Shown piece by piece: positions 37,444 through 47,862 of a stretch of DNA of 64,000 nucleotides. Origin of the DNA: Shewanella subflava (GTDB lineage: Bacteria > Pseudomonadota > Gammaproteobacteria > Enterobacterales > Shewanellaceae); the NCBI RefSeq assembly GCF_025971955.1, contig NZ_JAPDMX010000025.1:39388-103387 (forward strand), read 5' to 3'. The position numbers were made by a program, and so were the translations under genes. The notes under the pieces are model-generated. The model did not search any database. It saw only the letters and a list, made by a program, of their open reading frames with translations, and was not told the DNA's origin. Numbering within the stretch: position 1 is the first letter of the stretch; each line of letters starts with the position of its first letter.

Positions 37444-37853
37444 TGAAGAACCGCAGGGGGTGAGCGTCACTCGGTGTCTATCATTAGAAATAATTAGATC
37501 TTTTACGATAGCTTGAAACTCATAATGGGGCAAAACCAAGTCAGTGTTTTAAAATAATCTTATTCGACTCAATCTTTAAAACCTGCAGGTTGAGAAAATA
37601 CTGTCGCAGTTCATTATGGTGATTTGCGAGCCGACCATCCGACCCAGGGATGGGTCGGTTGAGCTACAAGGATGTACTTGCTGCGTGTCGGTGAGTTAAT
37701 GCCATGTTGAACCTATAAAGTACACCTCAAGATACATTCATTAGCTATGAATGCAGCGCCATATTCCAAATAAACTTTGAGGGCAGAAATATCTTAGTCC
37801 TTAACTTGCTTCCTCAGTAAAAAAACAAAAATATCAAACTAGAATATTCTTTA
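37444..37853. other. Gene-free stretch after the DUF2971-like gene
   Basis: About 410 bases containing repeat copy B (37639-37692) and otherwise AT-rich sequence. I see no gene. The lipA terminator begins at its far end. Confidence 0.5.
37639..37692 (+). repeat. Hairpin-plus-tail intergenic repeat, copy B
   Basis: Hairpin CCGACCCA-GGGA-TGGGTCGG (37639-37658), two bases, then a tail from GAGCTACAAGGATG to GCTGCGTGTCGGT. Orientation is opposite to copy A, so the two bracket the 35164-37443 gene like terminal inverted elements about 3.1 kb apart. Confidence 0.7.
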
Positions 37854-37884
37854 CTCAAAAAAAACGGCGCTATCAGCGCCGTTT
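37854..37884 (-). terminator. Rho-independent terminator of lipA
   Basis: AAACGGCGC pairs perfectly with GCGCCGTTT around five bases. On the minus strand it is followed by eight T. It closes the lipB-lipA unit. Confidence 0.9.
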
Positions 37885-37909
37885 CTGTTCAAACTCTAAA
37901 GGCAAAAAG

Positions 37910-38875
37910 TTATTTCACTTCTTTACCTTGAGCTTGTAAGTCCGCATGGTAGCTTGAGCGAACAAGCGGGCCACATGCTGCGTGAGTAAAGCCAATTTCA
38001 TCAGCCAAAGCTTTAAGCTCGTCAAACTCAGCGGGTGGCACGTAACGCTCAACCGGTAAGTGGAACTTACTAGGCTGCAAATATTGACCTAATGTCAGCA
38101 TTTCAACGTTGTGCGCGCGTAAGTCACGTAGAACTTCGGCAATTTCTTCGTTGGTTTCACCTAGGCCCATCATCAAACCTGATTTGGTCGGCACATTCGG
38201 ATGACGTTCTTTAAACTTCTTCAATAGGTCTAGCGACCATTGATAATTAGCACCTGGGCGCGCTTTACGGTAATGTTTTGGCGCGGTTTCAAGATTGTGG
38301 TTAAACACATCTGGTGGCTCAGTGGCTAAGATGTCTAATGCGGCATCAATACGACCACGGAAATCAGGCACTAAAATCTCGATTTTGATTTCAGGATTAA
38401 GCAGTCGAATTTCTCGAATACAATCAGCAAAGTGCTGTGCGCCGCCATCACGCAAATCATCACGGTCTACAGAGGTGATAACCACGTATTTAAGCTTCAT
38501 ATCCGCAATGGTTTGAGCCAATTTTTTAGGCTCATCAGCATCAGGTTGTAACGGACGACCATGGGCAACATCACAAAATGGGCAACGACGGGTACAAATC
38601 GCGCCGAGGATCATAAAGGTGGCGGTGCCGTGGTTGAAACATTCAGCAAGATTAGGGCAAGAGGCTTCTTCACAGACTGAATGCAGGCCATTTTTACGTA
38701 GCGCTGATTTAATATCAAGAATACGTTGGTTAGATGCTGGCAGTTTTACCCGTAACCAATCAGGCTTGCGCAGCATGGTTTCGCGCTCTGAGGGTACAAT
38801 TTTGATAGGGATGCGTGAGACTTTATCGGCGTCACGTAGTTTAACTCCCGGTTGTAATCTTTCAGGCCTATTCAT
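37910..38875 (-). CDS. lipA: Lipoyl synthase LipA
   Basis: 321-residue radical-SAM enzyme that inserts two sulfurs into protein-bound octanoate. The auxiliary cluster motif (C-x4-C-x5-C in [12 protein letters not shown]) and the SAM cluster motif C-x3-C-x2-C (CTRRCPFC) are both intact. Length equals that of E. coli LipA (321). Its start overlaps the lipB stop by one base (TAATG), so lipB and lipA are coupled, unlike E. coli where another gene separates them. Confidence 0.95.
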   Translation of the reverse strand: MNRPERLQPGVKLRDADKVSRIPIKIVPSERETMLRKPDWLRVKLPASNQRILDIKSALRKNGLHSVCEEASCPNLAECFNHGTATFMILGAICTRRCPFCDVAHGRPLQPDADEPKKLAQTIADMKLKYVVITSVDRDDLRDGGAQHFADCIREIRLLNPEIKIEILVPDFRGRIDAALDILATEPPDVFNHNLETAPKHYRKARPGANYQWSLDLLKKFKERHPNVPTKSGLMMGLGETNEEIAEVLRDLRAHNVEMLTLGQYLQPSKFHLPVERYVPPAEFDELKALADEIGFTHAACGPLVRSSYHADLQAQGKEVK

Positions 38876-39558
38876 TATTCTGCTAATCCTTGGTGATGTA
38901 CAAGTTGTTGATAGCCCATAACCTGGCTAAATGTTTGAATGAGTTTGTCGCCAGCTTCTTTAACGGTTTGTGGCCCGCCAAGTGCTTTACATTGCACCAT
39001 TTCAAGTCCGGCATAGCCACAGGGGTTAATGCGCTGGAATGGCGCTAAATCCATGTCGACATTTAATGCTAAGCCGTGGAATGAACAGCCTTTGCGAATA
39101 CGTAAGCCCAATGAGGCTACTTTTCGTTCTTGCACATAAACGCCTGGTGCGTCCGCTTTGGCATAAGCTTCAACATCGTATTGGGCCAGCATATCGACAA
39201 TACTTTGCTCGATGTTGTTTACTAGCTGTCTCACGCCCATTTTATTACGTTTTATGTCGATAAGTGGATAAACCACTAATTGCCCAGGGCCGTGATAGGT
39301 GACTTGCCCCCCGCGATCAACCTGAATAACCGGAATATCACCAGGGTTTAGAATATGCTCGCTTTTACCCGCTTGACCTTGAGTAAATACCGGTGGATGC
39401 TCAACAACCCAAAGTTCATCTTGGCTGTTGTTATCGCGCGTGTCTGTGTATAACTGCATGGCATGCCAAACAGACTCGTAGTCTTGCATGCCAAGGTGGC
39501 GTATGTGCAAAGTTGATGCTGACAAGGGCAACGTCTCCCCAAAGGTTGGACTGTTCAA
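38875..39558 (-). CDS. lipB: Octanoyltransferase LipB
   Basis: Up to 227 residues. LipB moves octanoate from acyl-carrier protein onto lipoate-dependent enzymes. Conserved blocks are [24 protein letters not shown] [11 protein letters not shown] with the catalytic Lys, and [11 protein letters not shown] with the catalytic Cys. There is no ATG near the expected start. The longest reading begins at TTG 39558, while a TTG at 39525 lies nine bases after GGGGAG and is the better supported start (216 residues). Confidence 0.93.
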   Translation of the reverse strand: MNSPTFGETLPLSASTLHIRHLGMQDYESVWHAMQLYTDTRDNNSQDELWVVEHPPVFTQGQAGKSEHILNPGDIPVIQVDRGGQVTYHGPGQLVVYPLIDIKRNKMGVRQLVNNIEQSIVDMLAQYDVEAYAKADAPGVYVQERKVASLGLRIRKGCSFHGLALNVDMDLAPFQRINPCGYAGLEMVQCKALGGPQTVKEAGDKLIQTFSQVMGYQQLVHHQGLAE

Positions 39559-39623
39559 GCACGGTTAAATAATTCCCGAGTATTATACTCAAGTTTTATC
39601 TATTTATCGTACTTATTTAACCA

Positions 39624-39890
39624 TTAGAGAACGCGTTTTACGCCTTCGATAGCGGCAAGATCCATATAGGCTTTTTCAATATGTTCTTTGCTATTAACAG
39701 TAATGCGAATAGTGACTGAATAATAACTGCCTTTGCTTGATGCTTTAACGGTAGGTACGTAGTCGCCTGGCGCTAATTGCTGTGCAACAGCAACAACGCG
39801 ATCCGCTAGGGTATCATCGGCATCGCCGATCACTTTAAACGGACAAGCATTAGGGAAGGTCATGACTTCATCAAAAGTGGTATTTAACAT
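39624..39890 (-). CDS. ybeD: YbeD/DUF493 family regulatory-fold protein
   Basis: 88-residue protein of the DUF493 family with an ACT-like fold: [19 protein letters not shown] near the start, then a second half ending [14 protein letters not shown]. Like E. coli YbeD it lies between dacA and lipB. Its role is not settled; a small regulatory or binding function is assumed. Confidence 0.9.
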   Translation of the reverse strand: MLNTTFDEVMTFPNACPFKVIGDADDTLADRVVAVAQQLAPGDYVPTVKASSKGSYYSVTIRITVNSKEHIEKAYMDLAAIEGVKRVL

Positions 39891-39970
39891 CGGATTACTC
39901 TTTGGTGATTGTTAACACTAAATATGGTGACAATTATACCTGATTCAAGTGTGTTGTGATCTGAAATAAT

Positions 39971-39993
39971 AAAGCCGCTGTAAAAGCGGCTTT
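39971..39993 (-). terminator. Terminator hairpin of dacA
   Basis: AAAGCCGCT pairs perfectly with AGCGGCTTT around five bases, 32 bases after the dacA stop. The T tract on the minus strand is broken (ATTATTT), so it may be only partly efficient. Confidence 0.7.
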
Positions 39994-40024
39994 AATGTAT
40001 TGATTATTATGTCATTATTTATGA

Positions 40025-41239
40025 CTATTCAAACCAGCTTGCAAACATCTGTTTGAAATAATCCATTAGTTTGCTTATCCAGCTGCCTTCTTCTACGGCA
40101 TTTAGCGTCACGAGTGGGAACTGGGCAATGTCTTTACCGTCAAGCTGGAAGAACACACGCCCTACGGTTTCACCTTTTTCTAGCGGCGCAGCAAGTGGCT
40201 TGGTTAATTCAAAATTTGCTTGTAAGTCTTTCGCTTTACCACGGCTGATGGTGATAGGGGTGTCTGTCATTACACCTAGGTCAACGTTATCAACGTCACC
40301 GTACCAAATTTTTTGGCTAACAAAAGTATCACCAGCTTTATACGGGGTGATGGTTTCAAAAAAGCGGAAACCATAGTTAAGCAGCTTTTTACTTTCGGCT
40401 TTTCGAGCCGATTCGCTGCTTGTGCCCATGACAACAGTAATTAAGCGCATACCTTCATCATTGGTTGCCGATGACACTAAATTGTAACCAGCACCTGACG
40501 TATGGCCCGTTTTAATGCCGTCTACTTTTAGGCTGTTGTCCCACAGTAAACCGTTACGGTTATATTGGGTGATGCCATTAAAGGTGAAAGATTTTTCAGC
40601 ATACACGCGATACTCTTCTGGCACATCACGGATAAGCGCCGCGCCTAAAATAGCCATGTCATAGGCGGTGGTTTTGTGATTGTCAGAATCTAAACCGTGT
40701 GAGTTTTCAAAGTAGCTGTCATTCATCCCCAACTGCTTGGCCCACGAATTCATTAAATCAACGAATGCGCCTTCAGTGCCCGCTATGTGTTCAGCCATCG
40801 CCACACAAGCATCATTACCCGATTGAATAATAATCCCGCGGTTCAAATCAGCCACTTTGACTGTTTTACCGACTTCAATGAACATTTTTGAGGAATCTGG
40901 GAAGTTTTTTGACCAAGCGTTTTGGGTGATAAGGACATCATCATCCAATGAAATGTTGCCCACTTTGACTTCATGGCCAATGACATAGCTGGTTAACATT
41001 TTAGTTAAACTTGCTGGGTTTGAGCTGTCATATGCATTTTGCTCGGCGATCACTCTTCCCGAATAATAGTCCATTAATACATAGGATTTTGCAGCAACAC
41101 TGGGTGCGTCTGGTGTCACCATAGGTGCACGATTGGGTGTTGGTCGAGCATCTGGCTGCGGTGTGTTTGCTAAAGTCGTAAACGACACAAAAGAAAGCAG
41201 CAGGGCAGTAGCGATTGGGGCTTTGGCAATATTCATCAT
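40025..41239 (-). CDS. dacA: D-alanyl-D-alanine carboxypeptidase DacA (PBP5)
   Basis: 404-residue PBP5-type enzyme that trims the terminal D-Ala of peptidoglycan stem peptides in the periplasm. A signal peptide covers residues 1-24. Active-site motifs are SLTK (in NPASLTKMLT), SGN (in QSGNDACVAMAEH) and KTG (in DGIKTGHTSGAG). The C-terminal beta domain (about 290-385) ends in an amphipathic anchor (WISKLMDYFKQMFASWFE) that holds it to the membrane. The neighbours rlpA and ybeD follow E. coli order. Confidence 0.95.
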   Translation of the reverse strand: MMNIAKAPIATALLLSFVSFTTLANTPQPDARPTPNRAPMVTPDAPSVAAKSYVLMDYYSGRVIAEQNAYDSSNPASLTKMLTSYVIGHEVKVGNISLDDDVLITQNAWSKNFPDSSKMFIEVGKTVKVADLNRGIIIQSGNDACVAMAEHIAGTEGAFVDLMNSWAKQLGMNDSYFENSHGLDSDNHKTTAYDMAILGAALIRDVPEEYRVYAEKSFTFNGITQYNRNGLLWDNSLKVDGIKTGHTSGAGYNLVSSATNDEGMRLITVVMGTSSESARKAESKKLLNYGFRFFETITPYKAGDTFVSQKIWYGDVDNVDLGVMTDTPITISRGKAKDLQANFELTKPLAAPLEKGETVGRVFFQLDGKDIAQFPLVTLNAVEEGSWISKLMDYFKQMFASWFE

Positions 41240-41360
41240 GAAATTAGCAAGTCTCTATTTAATTCGAAGATAAGACAATAAGAAATCGATTATAACATTA
41301 GTCACATCATTAATAGGCAATGAAATCGCATTAAGGTTCCTTCATTGCCTAAAAAAATGC

Positions 41361-42191
41361 TTAGGGCACAATAAAACTCTGAGGATAACCGCTGCTATGC
41401 AGGTTATCTAATAGTTTATTGGTTAAGTATATTTTACCAATAGGGCCTAATTGGATCCTGTGCAGCCCGTTTCCAGAAACAATACGCGATGAAACACCGT
41501 ATTTGCGCTCAAGCTCTTTGGCTAAGGTGTTTATTCTTAACTTGTCTTTAGAGGCGACAACTTGAATGTAGTGGTTTTCTACATCGGTCACTTCATTGAT
41601 CGCACGTTGTTCATTTGACTCAACATGAATCACTTCTAAGTGTACCTTTGCCGTTCCTTTGCCTAGCATGCCAAGGTGGTAGGCACCTGCATAGGATAAA
41701 TCGATTACACGGCCATGATGAAAGGGGCCACGATCGTTTACTCTGACAATAATTTGCTTATTGTTTTCAAGATTGGTGACTTTCACGTAACTGGGTAGCG
41801 GTAAGTTTTTATGGGCGGCGGACATGGTATACATGTCATAGGTTTCGCCATTTGAGGTTAAATGCCCATGAAACTTTGCCCCATACCATGATGCATGACC
41901 TGTCTCAGTAAACCCTTTTCCCGTTGGTAATACTTTATAACTTTTTCCTAATACAGTGTAATTGCGATTACCTTGACGACTGTAATGTTCAAATTTGGGA
42001 ACAGCGTTTTGCACTTTGCTGACATCTGGCGCATTTTCAGGATATTTGTCATCAGCCATATGGTAGCGGCCAAATTGGTTTTTCGATTTATTGGCTGCAT
42101 TTTTATCATTGGTTTGTGGCTTGGATGAGCAAGCCGCCATTAGCATAATAAGTATTAGGCTAATGGCACTGAAGAGTATTTTATTTTGCAT
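41361..42191 (-). CDS. rlpA: Septal ring lipoprotein RlpA
   Basis: 276-residue lipoprotein with lipobox MAAC (Cys21). The double-psi beta-barrel domain (about 95-190) contains GHASWYGAKFHGHLTSNGE and RVNDRGPFHHGRVIDLS with the catalytic Asp/His region of RlpA lytic enzymes. A C-terminal SPOR domain (about 205-275) binds denuded septal glycan. The start overlaps the mltB stop by 11 bases, indicating coupling with that transglycosylase. Confidence 0.93.
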   Translation of the reverse strand: MQNKILFSAISLILIMLMAACSSKPQTNDKNAANKSKNQFGRYHMADDKYPENAPDVSKVQNAVPKFEHYSRQGNRNYTVLGKSYKVLPTGKGFTETGHASWYGAKFHGHLTSNGETYDMYTMSAAHKNLPLPSYVKVTNLENNKQIIVRVNDRGPFHHGRVIDLSYAGAYHLGMLGKGTAKVHLEVIHVESNEQRAINEVTDVENHYIQVVASKDKLRINTLAKELERKYGVSSRIVSGNGLHRIQLGPIGKIYLTNKLLDNLHSSGYPQSFIVP

Positions 42192-43176
42192 TGTATTGGG
42201 CTTTTAATTGCTCACTAAATTGATAAACGGCCATGGCATATAACGGACTGCGGTTATATCGAGTAATCACATAAAAATTGTTTAATCCTAACCAGTATTC
42301 GTCTGCGTTAGGTTGTTCTAATTTTACCAGCATTGCCTTTTGTGACACATCGATATCTTTTGCCGAAGCCAGGCTTAGGTCTGTAGATAAAATATCCGAT
42401 GCTTTGTAATGCAGTCTTTCGTTAGTCCAGACTTTGGCTTTAGGGGCTTTATTGCTTTTGTTGTTTAAGGCGAGCACTACAGGCTCATGTCTTTTCCAGC
42501 CATGTTGATGAAAATAATTAGCCACACTGCCAATCGCGTCGGCTTTGCTGGTGAGTAAGTCGCGTCGGCCATCACCACTGAAGTCGACCGAGTAATGACG
42601 GTAACTTGATGGAATGAACTGACCATAACCCATTGCACCAGCATACGAACCTTTCAAGGTATCATTATCGAGTTTTTCTTCTTTAATCAGTGACATTAAA
42701 TTGCCATATTCACTTCTAAAAAAGGTGGCACGTGGCGCGTAATAAAAGCCTAGGGTATAGAGGGCATCCTGAACACGGTAGTTACCCATGTAACCACCAT
42801 AAAAGGTTTCAATGCCGATAATCGCCACGATGATTTGTGGGTCGACATTAAATTTATCGGCAGCTTTTGCTATGGTGTCGGCATTTTCTTGCCAAAACTC
42901 TATGCCTTTGGCTAAGCGTTTTTCTGTCAAAAATATCGGATAATACTGGTGCCAGGGTTTGGCTTCCCAAGGCTTGGTGATAGCGTCGATCACTTCTTGG
43001 GTGTAAGTCGATTGGTTTAAGAATGCTTCGACTTCCTGCTGGCTAAAACCTTGTTTAATTTGGTCAGCCATAAATTGCTTTTTCAGGGCCTCAACATCTG
43101 TGGTAGCGGAAGCGGAGCCAATATGCGCTGAAACAATTAATGCGATTGTGCTAAACAAGCGGGTAGATAATTTCAT
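42181..43176 (-). CDS. mltB: Membrane-bound lytic murein transglycosylase B
   Basis: 331-residue SLT-like transglycosylase. A signal sequence occupies about residues 1-24. The catalytic Glu lies in IIGIETFYGGYMG, and the GAMGYGQFIPSSYR and DLLTSKADAIGSVANYF stretches are classic MltB. The N-terminus has no obvious lipobox, so it may be soluble periplasmic. The ATG at 43176 lies seven bases after AGGA; a TTG just upstream is less likely. The gene sits between rodA and rlpA, a position absent from E. coli. Confidence 0.93.
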   Translation of the reverse strand: MKLSTRLFSTIALIVSAHIGSASATTDVEALKKQFMADQIKQGFSQQEVEAFLNQSTYTQEVIDAITKPWEAKPWHQYYPIFLTEKRLAKGIEFWQENADTIAKAADKFNVDPQIIVAIIGIETFYGGYMGNYRVQDALYTLGFYYAPRATFFRSEYGNLMSLIKEEKLDNDTLKGSYAGAMGYGQFIPSSYRHYSVDFSGDGRRDLLTSKADAIGSVANYFHQHGWKRHEPVVLALNNKSNKAPKAKVWTNERLHYKASDILSTDLSLASAKDIDVSQKAMLVKLEQPNADEYWLGLNNFYVITRYNRSPLYAMAVYQFSEQLKAQYNAK

Positions 43177-43185
43177 CAATGAATC

Positions 43186-44328
43186 CTATCGATCTATAAA
43201 TCGTCTATGAGTTTGGATACTCATCAAAATGCCGAAGCCTATCATTAGTGTCATCATTGACGTCCCTCCATAACTGATAAGGGGTAATGGCACACCAACC
43301 ACAGGCAATATACCTGAAACCATGCCAATGTTAACGAAGATATACACAAAAAATGTCAAGGTGATACTGCCTGCAAGCAGACGAGCAAAGCTGGTCTGTG
43401 CGCGAGACGCAATAACCAAACCGCGACCGATAATATACAGGTAAATGGTTAATAGAAATAAGCTGCCGATTAGGCCAAATTCTTCACCGATAACAGCAAA
43501 GATAAAATCCGTATGTCTTTCGGGTAAAAACTCCAGTTGAGATTGAGTCCCATCTAACCAACCTTTACCCCATACGCCACCTGAGCCGATAGCAATTTTT
43601 GACTGAATAATATGGTAACCCGCGCCGAGGGGATCTTTTTCCGGGTCAAATAATGTCAGCACGCGCGTGCGTTGATAATCGTGCATTAAAAAGAACCACA
43701 GAATAGGAAGGAAAATTAATCCCGCTATGACGATGCCGCCGACAATCAACCAGCTCATTCCTGATAAAAACAGCACAAATACCCCTGATGCTGCGACTAA
43801 AATCGAGGTACCTAAGTCAGGTTGTTTTGCTATTAGTAACGTTGGAATTAATAAAATGACCGCCCCGCCTGCCAGATAACGCTTTTTAGGCGGTAAGGGG
43901 AACTTACTGATATACCATGCCATCATAATAGGGAAGGCCAGTTTCATTAACTCTGACGGCTGAAACTCCATGAAACCAAGGTTCAACCAACGCTGAGCCC
44001 CTTTATTGATAGTGCCAAAAAAGTGCACCCCAAGCAGTAAGATAATACCAGCAACATAAATGGGTAATGCCCAGCGCTTTAGTACTTCAGGATTGATTTG
44101 GGCAACTGAAATCATGATCACTAAAGACAAGCCAATGCGGGTTAATTGGCGTTCCATCATTGCGATGCTTTCACCACTGGCGGAGTAAATGACAAACAGG
44201 CCAAAGGCCATTAATACCAAAATACCCGATAACAAGGGTAAATCGATGTGCAGCCTTTGCCAGATATTTTTTTTCTGATGATGAGTATTACTATGCATCT
44301 GGTTATTCATTCGGGAGTACCCATTCAT
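43186..44328 (-). CDS. rodA: Peptidoglycan glycosyltransferase RodA (SEDS)
   Basis: 380-residue SEDS-family polymerase with ten hydrophobic segments. It polymerises glycan strands for side-wall elongation together with PBP2. Conserved stretches are [17 protein letters not shown] [45 protein letters not shown] and [15 protein letters not shown]. The first ATG overlaps the mrdA end by 26 bases; a second ATG at 44310 would overlap by only eight. Either way it is coupled to mrdA. Confidence 0.95.
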   Translation of the reverse strand: MNGYSRMNNQMHSNTHHQKKNIWQRLHIDLPLLSGILVLMAFGLFVIYSASGESIAMMERQLTRIGLSLVIMISVAQINPEVLKRWALPIYVAGIILLLGVHFFGTINKGAQRWLNLGFMEFQPSELMKLAFPIMMAWYISKFPLPPKKRYLAGGAVILLIPTLLIAKQPDLGTSILVAASGVFVLFLSGMSWLIVGGIVIAGLIFLPILWFFLMHDYQRTRVLTLFDPEKDPLGAGYHIIQSKIAIGSGGVWGKGWLDGTQSQLEFLPERHTDFIFAVIGEEFGLIGSLFLLTIYLYIIGRGLVIASRAQTSFARLLAGSITLTFFVYIFVNIGMVSGILPVVGVPLPLISYGGTSMMTLMIGFGILMSIQTHRRFIDR

Positions 44329-46162
44329 CTCTAAGCATATATTCGTCTAATAATGCACGCGCGAGTGGCCCTGCATTTGCGCCCCCCCAACCGGCATTTT
44401 CTAGCACCACTGCTAGTACGATACGCGGATTTTCATATGGTGCGTAAGCGACTATTAATGCATTGTCTCTTAAATGTTCGGCCACAGTGTTGGCATCGTA
44501 TTTTTCATCCTGACCAACAGAGAACACCTGAGCTGTACCGGTTTTCATGGCCGCGGTATAGGTGGCATCGGTGAAGCGCGATTTGTCAGCGGTTTGGCGC
44601 ATAGCTTCGTTAATGATGTCCCAGTTTTTAGGGTTTTTCAGAATAATGGGTTCATGTTCATCTACCGGCGCATCAATTTTTACCGTATCGTCTTTGAACG
44701 TTTTAAGTAAATGGGGGGTAAAGCGACGCCCTTTATTGGCTAAAATAGCCGTCGAGTTAGCCAGTTGAAGTGGGGTACTTGTCCAATAGCCCTGACCAAT
44801 GCCGACTGAAATGGTGTCACCAATATACCAGGCTTGGTTATACCGTAATCGTTTCCAGTCCCGAGAGGGCATAATGCCAGCGACTTCTTCATAGATGTCG
44901 ACGTTGGTGCGTTCACCAAAGCCAAATTTGCCCATAAAATTGGCCATTTTATCAATGCCGATCTTATAGACTAAGTCGTAAAAGAAAATATCACAGGAGT
45001 CGACAATGGCATGGTAAACATCTACCCAACCATGACCCCATCTTTTCCAATCTCGCCATTTCCGTTCAACCCCCGGGATCTGCCAAAAACCAGGGTCCCA
45101 GACTCGCGTCTTGTCGTTAATGGCGCGTTCTTCTAACCCCAATAACGCCACTAAAGGTTTAATGGTCGACGCGGGAGAATATTGTCCTTGGGTGGCGCGA
45201 TTAATCAGTGGACGAGATTTATCATTGAGAAGATCGCTATAGCCTTTGCTACTGATACCATGCACAAATAAGTTTGCATCATAACTCGGGCTCGATACCA
45301 TAGCTAAAATACCGCCGTCGCGAGGGTCCATCGCGACCACTGAGCCACGCCTACCTGCCAGCAGTTCCATGGCTTTTTGCTGCAGTTTTAAGTCTAAGGT
45401 CAAATAAATATCTTTTCCCGGCGTGGGCGGGGTGACTTTTAATGTGCGTATTACCCGGCCACGGTTGTTAACTTCTTCTTCTAAGTGCCCTGGTAAGCCA
45501 TGTAACAAGCCCTCGTAAAACTTTTCAATGCCTTGCTTGCCGATGTCTTTAGTGGCAGCGTAGGTTTTCCAGTTGTTACTCTGTTCTAATTGGGTTTTGT
45601 CGCGAGTGTTAATTTTGCCAACATAGCCCAGTACATGGGTCATTAATTCTGCATAAGGGTAATGACGTTTTAAACCTGCTTCAACGTAGATACCGGGGAA
45701 ACGATGTTGGTTTACCGAAAATGTCGCCACTTGCTCTTCGGTTAATTTGCCTTTAATGGTCAGTGGTTTAAAACGGCGATGAAATTTGAGCGTTTCTTTT
45801 ATCTGTTCGCGCTCATCGGCGTCGATTTCGATAATGCTATTAAGCTCATCAAAGGTTTCATCGAGGTTTTTTATCTTTTCAGGGATCATTTCTAACGAAT
45901 GATATGGCTGATTTTCTGCCAAAAGTTGACCATGACGGTCGAAGATAAGTCCACGACTTGGCGCAGTTGGAACAACTCGAATGCGGTTGTCATTTGAACG
46001 GGTTTCGTAGTCTTTATAGGAGACGACCTGTAATTGATACAGGTTAGAAAATAGCACGCTCAGTAAAATGAAGACGCAAATAAAAGTGAAAAATGCACGG
46101 CGTTTGAATAACGAGGCCTCGGCGGCATGGTCATGCATGGTGATGCGCTTCTTTGGCGGCAC
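44303..46162 (-). CDS. mrdA: Penicillin-binding protein 2 (MrdA)
   Basis: 619-residue class B PBP that cross-links side-wall peptidoglycan. One N-terminal membrane helix (about residues 22-44), a dimerisation/pedestal domain, then the transpeptidase domain with SxxK (SPASTIKP), SxN (DSCDIFFYD region) and KTGTAQ. The start is a GTG at 46162 placed six bases after GGAG. An ATG at 46138 would remove eight basic residues and has no ribosome site. Works with RodA. Confidence 0.95.
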   Translation of the reverse strand: MPPKKRITMHDHAAEASLFKRRAFFTFICVFILLSVLFSNLYQLQVVSYKDYETRSNDNRIRVVPTAPSRGLIFDRHGQLLAENQPYHSLEMIPEKIKNLDETFDELNSIIEIDADEREQIKETLKFHRRFKPLTIKGKLTEEQVATFSVNQHRFPGIYVEAGLKRHYPYAELMTHVLGYVGKINTRDKTQLEQSNNWKTYAATKDIGKQGIEKFYEGLLHGLPGHLEEEVNNRGRVIRTLKVTPPTPGKDIYLTLDLKLQQKAMELLAGRRGSVVAMDPRDGGILAMVSSPSYDANLFVHGISSKGYSDLLNDKSRPLINRATQGQYSPASTIKPLVALLGLEERAINDKTRVWDPGFWQIPGVERKWRDWKRWGHGWVDVYHAIVDSCDIFFYDLVYKIGIDKMANFMGKFGFGERTNVDIYEEVAGIMPSRDWKRLRYNQAWYIGDTISVGIGQGYWTSTPLQLANSTAILANKGRRFTPHLLKTFKDDTVKIDAPVDEHEPIILKNPKNWDIINEAMRQTADKSRFTDATYTAAMKTGTAQVFSVGQDEKYDANTVAEHLRDNALIVAYAPYENPRIVLAVVLENAGWGGANAGPLARALLDEYMLRDEWVLPNE

Positions 46163-46260
46163 TTGGGTCTCCAGCGTTGGTAAAGCGAAACCTTAGCGTC
46201 GCTTTAATGGTGTTGTCATGTCAACAACCATGAAATTCTTTTAATGAATTTTCACCTTGA

Positions 46261-46731
46261 TTACTCGCGGTGATAAGGGTGGTTATTATTGATACTCCAT
46301 GCACGGTAGAGACTTTCACCGATCAGTACACGTACAAGTGGGTGTGGTAATGTGAGTGCTGACAAACACCAGCTTTGATTTGCTGCGGCTTTACAAGCAG
46401 GGGCAAGTCCTTCTGGCCCACCAATCAGCAAACTAACATCACGCCCATCTAATTGCCACTTTGTCATTTGCTCAGCTAAATCTGGGGTTGTCCAATTTTT
46501 ACCGGGCAAATCTAAACTTACAATATGATTGCCTTTTGCTATCGCAGCGAGCATTAACTCACCTTCTTTTTGCAAAATGCGTGCAATATCAGCATTTTTA
46601 CCCCGTTTACCCGCAGGGATCTCGATAAGCTCAAGCGGCATATCCCGAGGGAAACGACGTTGATATTCTTCAAAACCTCGGGTAACCCAATCGGGCATTT
46701 TTGTGCCTACGGCAATCAGTTGTAACTTCAT
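46261..46731 (-). CDS. rlmH: 23S rRNA pseudouridine-1915 N3-methyltransferase RlmH
   Basis: 156-residue SPOUT methyltransferase, one more than E. coli (155). It methylates pseudouridine 1915 in helix 69 of 23S rRNA. The trefoil knot region is clear: [11 protein letters not shown] and [25 protein letters not shown]. The ATG overlaps the rsfS stop by one base. Confidence 0.96.
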   Translation of the reverse strand: MKLQLIAVGTKMPDWVTRGFEEYQRRFPRDMPLELIEIPAGKRGKNADIARILQKEGELMLAAIAKGNHIVSLDLPGKNWTTPDLAEQMTKWQLDGRDVSLLIGGPEGLAPACKAAANQSWCLSALTLPHPLVRVLIGESLYRAWSINNNHPYHRE

Positions 46732-47060
46732 TAGGCGTTAGGATTCGCCCAAAGTTTTTCTAGGTCGTAGTATTCACGAGTCTGCTCTTGCATCACATGA
46801 ACAATCACTTCACCTAAGTCTACTAATACCCATTCGCTGCTATCACGGCCTTCAACGCCTAATGGTTGCATGCCAGCTTTTTTTGCTTCAACCACAAGGT
46901 GTTCACCAATTGAGCGAACGTGGGTTTTAGATGTACCAGTACAAATCACCATAGTATCGGTGATAGTTGATTGATTTTTAACATCTAATACAACAATGTT
47001 TTTTGCTTTTAAGTCTTCGATTTTATCGACGACGAAATCTTTCAGTTCGGTGCTTTGCAC
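46731..47060 (-). CDS. rsfS: Ribosomal silencing factor RsfS
   Basis: 109-residue protein that binds uL14 and blocks subunit joining in stationary phase. It begins [22 protein letters not shown] and contains [18 protein letters not shown] and [15 protein letters not shown] start at GTG 47060 because GAGG lies eight bases before it and the length then matches E. coli (105). A longer reading to 47123 adds 21 residues without family support. Coupled to rlmH. Confidence 0.94.
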   Translation of the reverse strand: MQSTELKDFVVDKIEDLKAKNIVVLDVKNQSTITDTMVICTGTSKTHVRSIGEHLVVEAKKAGMQPLGVEGRDSSEWVLVDLGEVIVHVMQEQTREYYDLEKLWANPNA

Positions 47061-47192
47061 TCGAATTACCTCACTAGTCAAAATTAACGGAGTATTATAC
47101 TCAATTTCATCCCGCGGAAGCAATTAAGCAACGCGCTTTATGATAATCCTTTTAGATTCTGCATAGGGTGTAAATGAACAGAAGAGTTTGCG

Positions 47193-47846
47193 TTAGCTAA
47201 GGTAAAGCTGATGTTGCTGAATATAGGTTTCAGTACAAGGGGCGATTAACCCAGACACATCTTCATGGCGTTGCAGTTTTTTTCGCACCACAGTGGAAGA
47301 GATATCTTGCAGGTTAATATCAACCGGAATGATTGCCCCAGTGGTAGGCTGATGGTCAGTCGTTGGTAATTTTGCTATGTGGGCAGAGCAGCTGATTGCT
47401 TTTTGCTGCAGTATTGTGTGCATGGGGTGAGCAACGTCCAGTTGCCATCCTGGACGCTGGCACAGGACGATGTGACACAGTGCAAACAACTGTTGCCATA
47501 AATGCCAGCTAGGTAAACCGATAAATGAATCCATTCCCATGATGAAATAAAACTGATGCTGTGGGTAAGCTTGTTGCAATTGTTGCAGTGTCACCACAGT
47601 GTAAGAGGGTAAGTGGCGTTTAATTTCAATATCGCAGAGTTTGAGCTCATTATATTGCTGACAAATTTGCTCCACCATGGCTAGTCGGTGTTGGCTGTCA
47701 ACATTAGTGGATTGCTTATGGGGCGGGATATGATTGGGCATTAGCCACACTTCATCCAGCTGTAACTGCTGTTTGATTTCGAGTGCGGGTCGGATATGGC
47801 CTAAATGGATGGGGTCGAAGGTGCCACCTAAAATACCGATGCGCAT
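47193..47846 (-). CDS. nadD: Nicotinate-mononucleotide adenylyltransferase NadD
   Basis: 217-residue nucleotidyltransferase that makes nicotinate adenine dinucleotide for NAD synthesis. The nucleotide-binding motif GGTFDPIHLGHI and the C-terminal ISSTVVRKKL (ISSTxxR) are intact. The ATG at 47846 lies six bases after AAGGA; an in-frame TTG two codons earlier is excluded on that basis. It follows holA by 16 bases. Confidence 0.95.
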   Translation of the reverse strand: MRIGILGGTFDPIHLGHIRPALEIKQQLQLDEVWLMPNHIPPHKQSTNVDSQHRLAMVEQICQQYNELKLCDIEIKRHLPSYTVVTLQQLQQAYPQHQFYFIMGMDSFIGLPSWHLWQQLFALCHIVLCQRPGWQLDVAHPMHTILQQKAISCSAHIAKLPTTDHQPTTGAIIPVDINLQDISSTVVRKKLQRHEDVSGLIAPCTETYIQQHQLYLS

Positions 47847-47862
47847 GGTCAATCCTTAACGG

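Noticed and set aside
37444..37909. Insertion sequence remnant around the DUF2971-like gene
   Set aside because: No transposase motifs, target duplications or terminal repeats of IS type found; only short hairpin elements.
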